The notes under the pieces are model-generated. The model did not search any database. It had not been told where the DNA came from and saw only the letters and a program-made list of their open reading frames with translations. This document shows positions 1-5,861 of a stretch of DNA of 9,245 nucleotides, one piece after another. The stretch covers positions 1 to 9,245 of the forward strand of contig CAMYEJ010000048.1 of the NCBI GenBank assembly GCA_947254665.1. The letters run 5' to 3'. This stretch comes from an uncultured Peptoniphilus sp. (GTDB lineage Bacteria; Bacillota; Clostridia; Tissierellales; Peptoniphilaceae). The position numbers and the translations under genes are program-made. Position 1 is the stretch's first letter. Every line of letters starts with the position of its first letter.

Positions 1-1
1 T

Positions 2-487
2 ATCCTACCTTTAAATATATATGCAGCAGAAAACACAAATAAGGATATAAATAAAAAGGCACAAGCTATTATAAAGACCGCTGATAAAAAGATGTTCATT
101 GGAAATCCAAAGGATTTCACCAAAAAGCTCAACGCTTATAGAAAATCTAAAGGTATGCCAGCTATCAAAGAAAGCAAAGAACTAAATGAAATCGCTATGG
201 CTAGATGCATTGAAGAGCTTGAAAAATACATAAAAACCGGCGACGCTGATCACGAAAGTCCATCTAATATCAATGAATTATATGCAGAAAATCTAAGAAT
301 AGGTAAGTACTATGACGAAAAAACTTATACCAATGTAGACGACTACTGTCTAAAGAGATGGAGTAACTCAAAAGATCACAACGAAAATCTTTTAGACAAA
401 GAATATAAAACCGTTGGATATGCTTCAGTACAAAAGACAGTTGACGGAACAACTTACGAAATTTCAATATATATTGCAAACTTTTAA
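2..487 (+). CDS. Secreted CAP/SCP-domain protein, 5' end cut by window edge
   Basis: The reading frame is open from base 2, so the gene starts outside the window. The ATG at 92 has no ribosome binding site and is internal. The first visible residues (ILPLNIYAAEN) look like the end of a signal peptide with a cleavage site near IYA|AE, followed by a short Lys-rich linker. Counting from the ATG at 92, residues 10-131 match the CAP (cysteine-rich secretory protein/SCP) fold: LNAYRKSKGMP helix, A-rich helix, His54 (DHES), AENL at 65-68, W90 with SNS and His96 (KDHNENLL), then the VGYASV strand and a terminal YEISIYIANF strand. His54, Glu66 and His96 correspond to the conserved CAP cavity residues. 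The family is usually extracellular or wall-associated in Firmicutes and its substrate is mostly unknown. It is followed by a strong terminator. The fold call is fairly firm; no specific role can be given. Confidence 0.8.
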   Translation: MLPLNIYAAENTNKDINKKAQAIIKTADKKMFIGNPKDFTKKLNAYRKSKGMPAIKESKELNEIAMARCIEELEKYIKTGDADHESPSNINELYAENLRIGKYYDEKTYTNVDDYCLKRWSNSKDHNENLLDKEYKTVGYASVQKTVDGTTYEISIYIANF

Positions 488-532
488 TCAAGTTATGTAG
501 ATTATATGCACTAATTTAATATTAATAACGCT

Positions 533-578
533 AACCTTCTTAAGTTGAGATATATCAATTTAAGAAGGTTTTTTATTT
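533..578 (+). terminator. Rho-independent terminator of the CAP-domain gene
   Basis: A 16-bp stem, with arms AACCTTCTTAAGTTGA and TCAATTTAAGAAGGTT, has a single G.T wobble and a GATATA loop. It is followed by TTTTTTATTT. It lies 45 bases after the stop codon at 487 and reads in the same direction as that gene. Confidence 0.9.
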
Positions 579-600
579 GTAAATTTTATAAACTTCACGC

Positions 601-751
601 CTCTCGGCTGTGGAAACAAGATGCGTCCGCTACGGGCATTACATAATAGTATTTGTTTAACCACGGCTAACGCCTGAGTAAATATAATTTAGTATCAAAG
701 TTAATGGAAGCAGGTTGCTTCCGCTACAAAAAAATCATACATGCTTAACCC
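601..751 (+). repeat. Dispersed two-module hairpin repeat, copy A
   Basis: This segment matches the reverse complement of 5486-5660. Shared blocks in the same order are CGGCTGTGGAA (605-615), TCCGCTACGGG (626-636), CACGGCTA(A)CGCCTGA (662-677), ATAATTTAGTATCAA (684-698) and TTAATGGAAGCAG (701-713). There are two related modules of the form GGAA-N(7-10)-TCCGCTAC. The second folds into a perfect 7-bp hairpin, GGAAGCA/TGCTTCC (706-722). The first module is eroded in this copy. There is no coding potential and no transposase, so this is probably a non-autonomous or REP/MITE-like intergenic element. The family name is unknown to me. Confidence 0.75.
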
Positions 752-927
752 CACCAGGGTTATACCCGTTCGAAGCCCTAGCCGAAATCTTTGATTTCGT
801 TGCAGCTCTTGTGCAAAGAGTTCCAAAGAAAGCGAGCATTGCGAAGCTTGATTTGTAGCACTCGACTGCCGACTCACTGCGTTCGCTCAGGGTGACTATA
901 TTCCTTTAGTTTGTAATGTTTACAAAC
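752..927. other. Hairpin-rich non-coding stretch between convergent genes
   Basis: No gene was found here. Small inverted repeats are CGAAATC/GATTTCG (783-799), CTCTT/AAGAG (806-820) and a perfect 8-bp stem GTTTGTAA/TTACAAAC (909-927). The GC-richer block at 871-896 contains GCGTTCGC and ends in GGGTGAC, and it looks like part of an intergenic repeat rather than unique sequence. Base composition is clearly less AT-rich than the rest of the intergenic DNA. The function is unknown. Confidence 0.4.
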
Positions 928-928
928 C

Positions 929-951
929 AAAAAAGAGCACCTAAGTGCCCT
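929..951 (-). terminator. Rho-independent terminator of serS
   Basis: On the minus strand a 7-bp stem AGGGCAC/GTGCTCT (one G.T pair, loop TTAG) is followed by TTTTTT. It begins about 15 bases after the serS stop codon. Confidence 0.85.
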
Positions 952-965
952 TTCTTTAAATATTC

Positions 966-2255
966 TTATTTGTCTTTTCTTCTTATTTCTTTCATGCCAC
1001 CCATGTATGGTTGTAGTGGTTCTGGGATTCTTACTGAGCCGTCTTCTTGTAGTAGGTTTTCTAAGAATGCGATTAACATTCTAGGTGGTGCTACTACTGT
1101 GTTGTTTAATGTGTGTGCTAGGTAATTTCCATTTTCTCCTCTTAGTCTTATGCCTAGTCTTCTTGCTTGTGCATCGCCTAGGTTAGAGCATGAGCATACT
1201 TCGAAGTATTTTTGTTGTCTTGGTGACCATGCTTCTATGTCTAGTGATTTTACTTTTAGGTCTGCTAGGTCTCCTGAACAGCATTCTAGTGTTCTTACTG
1301 GAATTTCTAGGGATCTAAATAGATCTACTGAGTTGTTCCAAAGTCTTTCGTACCACATCATTGAATCTTCTGGTTTGCAGATTACTACCATTTCTTGTTT
1401 TTCGAATTGATGTATTCTATATACTCCTCTTTCTTCGATTCCGTGTGCTCCTACTTCTTTTCTGAAGCATGGTGAGTATGATGTAAGGGTAAGTGGCATG
1501 TCTTCTTCTGGTGTGATGGTGTCTATAAATCTACCGATCATTGAGTGTTCTGATGTTCCTATTAGGTATAGGTCTTCCCCTTCGATTTTGTACATCATAT
1601 TTTCCATTTCAGCAAAGGACATTACTCCTGTTACTACTTCGGAACGAATCATAAATGGTGGTATGAAGTAAGTAAATCCTCTATCTATCATGAAGTCTCT
1701 CGCATATGCTAGGATTGCTGAGTGTAGCCTTGCTATATCTCCTTTTAGGTAGTAGAATCCTGCTCCTGATGTCTTTCTAGCTGCATCTAAATCTATTCCA
1801 TCGAAGCTTTCCATTATATCTACGTGGTATGGTATTTCGAAGTCTGGTACTACTGGTTCGCCGAATCTTTCTAGTTCCACATTTTCTGAGTCGTCCTTGC
1901 CTATTGGAACGTCGTCTGCCATGATTTGTGGAATTACTAGCATGATTTCTCTGATCTTCTTTTCTAGTTCTTTTTCATCTTCTTCTAGATGTTCTAGTTC
2001 GTCATTTATATGTGCAACTTCTGATTTTACTTTTTCAGCTTCTTCGAATTCTTTCTTAGCCATGTGACCACCGATGGTCTTGGATAGAGCGTTTCTCTTG
2101 CCACGTAGTTCGTCGCCGCGAGTCTTCTTTGCTCTAAATTCAACATCCATTTCTAATACTTCATCTACTAAAGCAAGTTTTTCATCTTGAAATTTCTTCT
2201 TTATGTTTTCTTTTACTATTTCAGGATTTTCCCTTACAAATTTGATATCTAACAT
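966..2255 (-). CDS. serS: Serine--tRNA ligase (SerRS), divergent active-site type
   Basis: This enzyme charges tRNA-Ser with serine in the cytoplasm. At 429 aa it has the usual SerRS length. Residues 1-105 start MLDIKFVREN and form the long Glu/Lys-rich antiparallel coiled coil that binds the tRNA-Ser long arm. Residues 160-420 are the class II catalytic core: TSEHSMIG at 234-241, motif 2 around SPCFRKEVGAHG (261-272) with the HQFEKQEM continuation (282-289), the serine-site stretch FEVCSCSN (351-358), and motif 3 with Arg392 in NTVVAPPRMLIAF and ENLLQEDGSV after it. Motif 3 and the TSEH loop differ from the common bacterial text (TLNGSGLAVGR and TAEVPL), so it belongs to a less common SerRS clade. 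The ATG at 2255 has AAGGAGAG 6 bases upstream. It sits alone behind a T-box leader whose specifier reads as a serine codon, which supports both the product and control by uncharged tRNA-Ser. Confidence 0.95.
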   Translation of the reverse strand: MLDIKFVRENPEIVKENIKKKFQDEKLALVDEVLEMDVEFRAKKTRGDELRGKRNALSKTIGGHMAKKEFEEAEKVKSEVAHINDELEHLEEDEKELEKKIREIMLVIPQIMADDVPIGKDDSENVELERFGEPVVPDFEIPYHVDIMESFDGIDLDAARKTSGAGFYYLKGDIARLHSAILAYARDFMIDRGFTYFIPPFMIRSEVVTGVMSFAEMENMMYKIEGEDLYLIGTSEHSMIGRFIDTITPEEDMPLTLTSYSPCFRKEVGAHGIEERGVYRIHQFEKQEMVVICKPEDSMMWYERLWNNSVDLFRSLEIPVRTLECCSGDLADLKVKSLDIEAWSPRQQKYFEVCSCSNLGDAQARRLGIRLRGENGNYLAHTLNNTVVAPPRMLIAFLENLLQEDGSVRIPEPLQPYMGGMKEIRRKDK

Positions 2256-2271
2256 ATTCTCTCCTTAAAAT

Positions 2272-2298
2272 AAAAAAATCCGTCCCAATAAGGGACGG
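2272..2298 (-). terminator. Conditional terminator of the serS T-box
   Basis: A perfect 7-bp stem CCGTCCC/GGGACGG with loop TTATT is followed by A and seven T on the minus strand. It ends about 17 bases before the serS start codon. It is the off-state structure, mutually exclusive with the antiterminator formed by the T-box bulge. Confidence 0.92.
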
Positions 2299-2457
2299 TT
2301 ATTACCGCGTTGCCACCCTAGTTGACATAAAATGTCCACTTGTAATACTAAACTCCAAGGTGGATTCACAAGCTTGTTTCTTCTGCTCTCACCAATGCGC
2401 AGATTCTCTTTGCAAATAGTCCTTGCTACTACTCCTCTTCAACGTCTATATTCATTT
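2272..2457 (-). promoter_or_regulatory. T-box leader (serine) controlling serS
   Basis: The minus strand carries the T-box signature AGGGTGGCAACGCGGT (2319-2304) just upstream of an intrinsic terminator, which is the hallmark of a tRNA-sensing T-box riboswitch. Further upstream come stem I elements: GAGGAGTAGTAGC (2436-2424), AGAGAATCTGCGC and GGTGAGAGCAG as the distal part, then GAATCCACCTTGGAG. In that last motif the triplet between GAA and ACC is TCC (2364-2362), a serine codon, and so the likely specifier. Uncharged tRNA-Ser would pair its anticodon with UCC and its acceptor end with the TGGC bulge, favouring the antiterminator and serS expression. The T-box call is firm; the specifier assignment is from sequence pattern only. 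Confidence 0.93.
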
Positions 2458-2463
2458 TGTAAT

Positions 2464-2492
2464 ATTCTACCATGAAAATTTTTTTATTGCAA
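2464..2492 (-). promoter_or_regulatory. Sigma-A-type promoter of the serS leader
   Basis: On the minus strand there is TTGCAA (2492-2487), a 17-base spacer, then TAGAAT (2469-2464). Transcription would start near 2457, just before the T-box stem I. The -35 box lies only 4 bases beyond the M42 peptidase stop codon, and no separate terminator is seen for that gene, so some read-through into the leader is likely. Confidence 0.7.
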
Positions 2493-2496
2493 CAGA

Positions 2497-3531
2497 TTAA
2501 TCTACAAGATCAGATCTTAGGTATTTATCTAGTAGGTTAAATGTTGCTTCTACTGCCTTTTCATGTGTTCTTTCGTAAGCGTGGGATGATTCGATTCCTG
2601 CTCCGAATAGCCCGTGTTTGATGTCATATCCTGCAGTTAGTGCTCCTGATGCGTCTGATCCATAGTATGGATATATGTCCACAGCGTATGGAATTTTATT
2701 TTCTTCGCATAGGTCGATTAGGTGGTGTCTTAGTTCGTAGTTGTATGGTCCTGATGAGTCTTTAACACAGATGGAAACCACATATTCATCGGTACTTAGA
2801 TTTTCTCCGATTGCTCCCATGTCAACTGCCATGTATTCCACTACATTTTCAGGAATGTTTGAGTTCATTCCGTGTCCGATTTCTTCATAGCAAGAGAATG
2901 CGAAGTGGGTTGTCACCTTTGGAGCGATTTTTTCTTCTGTATATTTTTTAAGTATGGATAGTATGATTCCTGCAGAAGCCTTATCATCTAAATGACGGCT
3001 CTTTATAAATCCACTTTCAGTTACGATGGTCTTAGGATCGAAGGAAATGAAATCTCCCACTTCGATTCCGAGTTTTCTAGTGTCTTCTTCAGATTTTGTA
3101 ACTTCATCTATACGCACAGCCATATTATCTTGGTTTCTATCAAGGGTTCCTGCGTCACGATAAACGTGTACAGAGCTATGGTTTAAAAGAATGGTTCCTG
3201 TGATTTTTTTGCCTGATCTGGTGTGGATTATGACATTGTCATTTTCGATTGAGTTGTAAGTAAATCCGCCGATTAAATCAAACATGATTCTACCTGATGG
3301 CAAAATCTTCTTAACCATTGCTCCAAGAGTGTCACAATGGGCAGTTACTAATCTTTCCTTGCCTTCTGTTTCTCCCTTAAGGGTAACCATTACATTTCCC
3401 TTTGGAGTCTTGTGTGGCTCTAAGCCCATGGATTTAAGTTCTGACATAATATAATCCATCACATCTTTTGTAAAGCCTGTTGGTGATGGAATGGATGTAA
3501 GTTTCGTAATATATTCTATTGATCTTTGCAT
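2497..3531 (-). CDS. M42 family metallo-aminopeptidase (first of two)
   Basis: A 344-aa cytoplasmic zinc/cobalt-type aminopeptidase of the M42 (FrvX/YsdC/TET-like) family, which as a group trims peptides from the N-terminus, usually as large oligomers. The family metal ligands and catalytic residues are present: His65 and Asp67 (TAHCDT), Asp182 (HLDDKAS), the catalytic pair Glu216-Glu217 (SCYEEIGHG), Asp237 (VDMGA) and His317 (SSHAYERTH). YGSDASG (290-296) is another family landmark. Residues about 70-170 form the inserted dimerisation domain typical of M42. The ATG at 3531 has AGGAGGG 6 bases upstream. It lies between the kor operon terminator and the serS leader and appears to have its own promoter. 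It is clearly different in sequence from the second M42 gene at 5862-6938, so the two are old paralogues rather than a recent duplication. Substrate specificity cannot be read from the sequence. Confidence 0.92.
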   Translation of the reverse strand: MQRSIEYITKLTSIPSPTGFTKDVMDYIMSELKSMGLEPHKTPKGNVMVTLKGETEGKERLVTAHCDTLGAMVKKILPSGRIMFDLIGGFTYNSIENDNVIIHTRSGKKITGTILLNHSSVHVYRDAGTLDRNQDNMAVRIDEVTKSEEDTRKLGIEVGDFISFDPKTIVTESGFIKSRHLDDKASAGIILSILKKYTEEKIAPKVTTHFAFSCYEEIGHGMNSNIPENVVEYMAVDMGAIGENLSTDEYVVSICVKDSSGPYNYELRHHLIDLCEENKIPYAVDIYPYYGSDASGALTAGYDIKHGLFGAGIESSHAYERTHEKAVEATFNLLDKYLRSDLVD

Positions 3532-3549
3532 TTGTACCCTCCTAAGACA

Positions 3550-3577
3550 AGTATACCAAAAAACCTTTTATTTTTCA
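3550..3577 (-). promoter_or_regulatory. Probable promoter of the first M42 peptidase gene
   Basis: On the minus strand a good -10 box TATACT (3555-3550) is preceded, with a 16-base spacer, by a weak -35 candidate TGAAAA (3577-3572). The transcript would start around 3543, giving a very short leader that still includes the AGGAGGG ribosome binding site. The -10 is convincing; the -35 is not. Confidence 0.5.
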
Positions 3578-3617
3578 TTTTATGAAACAAATTATAATTT
3601 AATTTAGAATTTTACAT

Positions 3618-3646
3618 AAAAAAAGACCTTTGCATTGCAAAAGCCT
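3618..3646 (-). terminator. Rho-independent terminator of the kor operon
   Basis: Minus-strand stem AGGCTTTTGC/GCAAAGGTCT forms 10 bp with two G.T pairs and an AAT loop, followed by a run of T. It starts about 15 bases after the beta subunit stop codon. Confidence 0.88.
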
Positions 3647-3660
3647 TTTCTAAATTTTTT

Positions 3661-4515
3661 CTATTTCATTCTATCCATTACTTTTTTCGCGTCCATTGGA
3701 TTTAGAACTCTGTCTATCATAGGTTCGCCATTTTTTAAGAATCCAAATTGATCTTCATAGGTGGTGCTTTCTACTTTGTATAGAACTCCTGTAGGAATTT
3801 CATCTCCCCACATCATCGCCTTTTCCATTGCAAGGTCGAAGTTTGTGTTGTCGTAGTCAGCTCCAAGTGGTTTAACTCTTTCCTTGTACCATTTAAAGGT
3901 GTTTACCTTGTTCCAGGTAATACATGGTTGAAGCACATCTACAAGAGCGTATCCTTTAAATTCTATGGCTTCTTTTATTATTTCTGTAAGTTGTTTTACA
4001 TCTCCAGAGAATCCTCTCGCTACAAATCCTGCTCCCAATGTAAGAGCAAGGGCTAGTGGTTTCATCATCTTGCTTCTAGCTCCATCTTGAGCAAAAGTTT
4101 GGACTTGACCATGTCCCGTTGTAGGTGATGCCTGTCCTTTTGTAAGTCCATAAACTTGGTTGTTATGAACGATTTGGGTGATATTTGTATTTCTTCTTAT
4201 GGCGTGGATCAAGTGGTTTCCACCTTCTCCATATCCGTCACCGTCTCCCCCTTCAGCGATTACAACAGCCTTGTGGTTTGCAAGTTTTATAGCTGTTGCA
4301 ACAGGAAGACTCCTTCCGTGTAGTCCCGCAAAGGCATGAAGGTCGATGTACTGTGGCATCTTTCCTGCTTGACCGATACCAGCAGACATAATTACATCGT
4401 CCATACCTAGTCCGAGTTCGTCGAGGGCATTCTTTAGAGCGAGTCTGATGCTTGGGTTACCACAACCAGGGCACCATTGAGTTTCTTCAGTTATATTAAA
4501 TTCAAAATTTTTCAT
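3661..4515 (-). CDS. korB: 2-oxoacid:ferredoxin oxidoreductase, beta (TPP-binding) subunit
   Basis: The 284-aa catalytic subunit binds thiamine pyrophosphate and passes electrons from oxidative decarboxylation of a 2-oxoacid (2-oxoglutarate or a related acid) to ferredoxin, forming acyl-CoA. WCPGCGN (14-20) gives cluster ligands Cys15 and Cys18, and Cys198 (LQPCIT) is the distal ligand. The TPP/Mg motif is GDGDGYGEGGN (90-100) with HNN at 117-119, and YGLTKGQASPT (122-132) is a strong family signature. The position after GIG that is Cys in many homologues is Gln49 here (GIGQAGK), so one of the usual four cluster cysteines is absent; I believe a GIGQ form occurs in other Firmicutes, but could not check. 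The start overlaps the alpha stop as ATGA with AGAGGAA upstream, so translation is coupled. Length and motifs look intact, in contrast to the alpha partner. The substrate is not determined. Confidence 0.9.
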   Translation of the reverse strand: MKNFEFNITEETQWCPGCGNPSIRLALKNALDELGLGMDDVIMSAGIGQAGKMPQYIDLHAFAGLHGRSLPVATAIKLANHKAVVIAEGGDGDGYGEGGNHLIHAIRRNTNITQIVHNNQVYGLTKGQASPTTGHGQVQTFAQDGARSKMMKPLALALTLGAGFVARGFSGDVKQLTEIIKEAIEFKGYALVDVLQPCITWNKVNTFKWYKERVKPLGADYDNTNFDLAMEKAMMWGDEIPTGVLYKVESTTYEDQFGFLKNGEPMIDRVLNPMDAKKVMDRMK

Positions 4516-5327
4516 AGCACTTCCTCTAATCTTTCAACTAATTCTTCAAGGTAGAACGGTCTTCCATCGTACTTGGTAATGAGATGATCTGAGGCAACTA
4601 GCGCTTCTTGGCGGATAAGCCCTTCGAATTGTCCATCTCTATTCATTTCTACAACTATATAATTTTTCGCCATGGCGTGGAATTTTTTAAACTTCTTAAG
4701 TGGTAGTGGGAACACATCTCCAAAGACAAGTCCCTTTATCTTGTGGCCTTTTTCATTTAGAAAGTCGATAGATTCTTTTACGACTCCATAGGTTGATCCC
4801 CAGCAAACTACCAAGGTGTCGAAGTCATCCACTCCAATTTCCAAAGGTTCTTCTTCGTCGGCGATAATTCCTTCGAATTTTCTGTGTCTCTTGTCCACTT
4901 GAGCTATTCTGTTTTGAGCATCTTCGCTAGTTCTTCCGAATTCATCGTGTTCATCGGAGTCCACCATGACCATGTTTCCATTGGCACGGGTAGGAATAAG
5001 TCTTGGACTCACACCAGATTCTGTAATTTCATATCTATTGTAAGTGCCTGGTTCATAATCATTAGGATCCGCTAGATATCTATTGATTTCAATCTTACTA
5101 AAATCAAAAGGAGCAGTGCTTATTTTGGTGTCGGCAAGTTCCTTATCAGACATTAAAATCACAGGGATTTGATACTTGTCAGCAAGATTAAAAGCTCTGA
5201 CACGAGATCTGTGATCAGAAGTGGTGTATACATAGTATCCACTTCTTTGTAGAATCTTGTTGAAAAGGTTTGCTACAGTGTCCATACCTTGGCCGGCAGC
5301 CCCGCCAATCAATACATTTCTGTCCAT
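4512..5327 (-). CDS. korA: 2-oxoacid:ferredoxin oxidoreductase, gamma-alpha subunit with large in-frame internal deletion
   Basis: The frame is open and well formed (271 aa; ATG with GGGAGGAAA upstream) but much shorter than the usual fused gamma-alpha subunit of about 560-600 aa. Residues 1-44 are the very start of the gamma domain: GGAAGQGMDT (8-17), then SGYYVYTTSDHRSRVR, which in relatives runs on as GGHNF. Instead residue 45 onward reads AFNLADKYQIPVILMSD, which belongs near the end of the alpha pyrimidine (POR_N) domain. From there to residue 271 the alpha C-terminal part looks complete, including VCWGSTYG (174-181) and the GLVFGDVFPLP stretch (199-209). Most of gamma and most of the alpha N-terminal domain, roughly 300 residues, is therefore missing at the junction Arg44/Ala45 (bases 5196/5195). 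The product is unlikely to be a normal alpha subunit. It could be a real deletion allele, a reduced variant, or an assembly collapse. The family assignment is firm; functionality is doubtful. Confidence 0.8.
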   Translation of the reverse strand: MDRNVLIGGAAGQGMDTVANLFNKILQRSGYYVYTTSDHRSRVRAFNLADKYQIPVILMSDKELADTKISTAPFDFSKIEINRYLADPNDYEPGTYNRYEITESGVSPRLIPTRANGNMVMVDSDEHDEFGRTSEDAQNRIAQVDKRHRKFEGIIADEEEPLEIGVDDFDTLVVCWGSTYGVVKESIDFLNEKGHKIKGLVFGDVFPLPLKKFKKFHAMAKNYIVVEMNRDGQFEGLIRQEALVASDHLITKYDGRPFYLEELVERLEEVL

Positions 5328-5346
5328 ATTTTTCCTCCCATTTACT

Positions 5347-5374
5347 CGAATAGATATTCGTATTAATTTAATAC
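5347..5374. promoter_or_regulatory. Two adjacent dyads upstream of korA (candidate operator)
   Basis: CGAATA-GA-TATTCG (5347-5360) is directly followed by GTATTAA-T-TTAATAC (5360-5374), sharing one base. Both are perfect inverted repeats lying 20-47 bases before the korA start codon, in the leader or promoter region. The surrounding sequence is too AT-rich to fix a -10/-35 pair. Binding by a regulator is an inference, and the protein is unknown. Confidence 0.35.
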
Positions 5375-5454
5375 CCGTAAATTTATATAAATATACTGTA
5401 ATAATATAAATTAAATTTTCGGCAAAGTTATATTAATTTGAAAGAATAAATTTG

Positions 5455-5472
5455 ATGCTATACGTATAGCAT
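5455..5472. repeat. 18-bp perfect palindrome flanking repeat copy B, left
   Basis: ATGCTATACGTATAGCAT is a perfect palindrome. Its near-identical partner (one central base differs) is at 5725-5744, and the two bracket the dispersed repeat copy B. It has no equivalent near copy A. Confidence 0.7.
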
Positions 5473-5485
5473 TTACTTTTAAATT

Positions 5486-5660
5486 GGTTTAACTCATGCA
5501 CAGCGTAAAACAAAAAATGGTTTAATAGAAATTTGTAGAGGAAGTAATCTGCTTCCATTAAACTTGATACTAAATTATTTTTCTTCAGGCGTAGCCGTGA
5601 AACATCACAAATAATAATCACACCCCGTAGCGGAACCTTCCAGGTTCCACAGCCGAAGGC
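5486..5660 (-). repeat. Dispersed two-module hairpin repeat, copy B (inverted relative to copy A)
   Basis: The minus strand matches 601-751 in block order. Plus-strand forms of the shared blocks are CTGCTTCCATTAA (5549-5561), TTGATACTAAATTAT (5564-5578), TCAGGCGTAGCCGTG (5585-5599) and CCCGTAGCGGA (5624-5634). Two hairpin modules are visible: GGAAGTA-ATC-TGCTTCC (5540-5556, one G.T pair) and GGAACCT-TCC-AGGTTCC (5632-5648, perfect). Where the copies differ inside the stem at 5540-5556, base pairing is kept, which suggests the structure matters. The rest of the 5328-5861 gap holds the two flanking palindromes, the korA dyads and the promoter of the M42 gene, with no gene. Confidence 0.75.
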
Positions 5661-5715
5661 TCTGCAGGGAATATGTTTTTTGGTTCATAAACTTATTCTG
5701 GTCAAACTTAACTAA

Positions 5716-5753
5716 TTTATTTTAAATGCTATACGCATAGCATTTAAAATAAA
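5716..5753. repeat. 38-base near-perfect palindrome flanking repeat copy B, right
   Basis: Arms of 17 bases (5716-5732 and 5737-5753) pair perfectly around ACGC. The core ATGCTATACGCATAGCAT differs from the left palindrome at 5455-5472 by one central base. It lies between divergent genes, so a terminator role for a known gene is unlikely. Confidence 0.7.
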
Positions 5754-5821
5754 ATCCTAACTTCCTAGCCCGTAATTAATAATCAAATTCAAAATCATCT
5801 CATTTCTAACCTTCCACAAAG

Positions 5822-5830
5822 TGTTATAAT
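5822..5830 (+). promoter_or_regulatory. Extended -10 promoter of the second M42 gene
   Basis: TGTTATAAT is a consensus TATAAT (5825-5830) with the upstream TGN extension. No good -35 is present at 16-18 bases, as is common for extended -10 promoters. Transcription would begin near 5837, about 25 bases before the start codon at 5862. Confidence 0.7.
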
Positions 5831-5861
5831 AAATTTAAATAAACATAAACAAGGAGGAACT

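Noticed and set aside
92..487. Start of the CAP-domain gene at the ATG at 92
   Set aside because: The frame is open to base 2, the upstream residues look like a signal peptide end, and there is no ribosome binding site before this ATG.
755..785. tRNA-like GTTCGAA with flanking CCC in the intergenic region
   Set aside because: The flanking bases do not form a 5-bp T-stem, and no acceptor, D or anticodon arms can be placed upstream, so it is a chance match.
5433..5621. 62-aa open frame on the minus strand between korA and the second M42 gene
   Set aside because: It runs through the repeat copy B and its palindrome, has no ribosome binding site, and the homologous copy A does not keep the frame.
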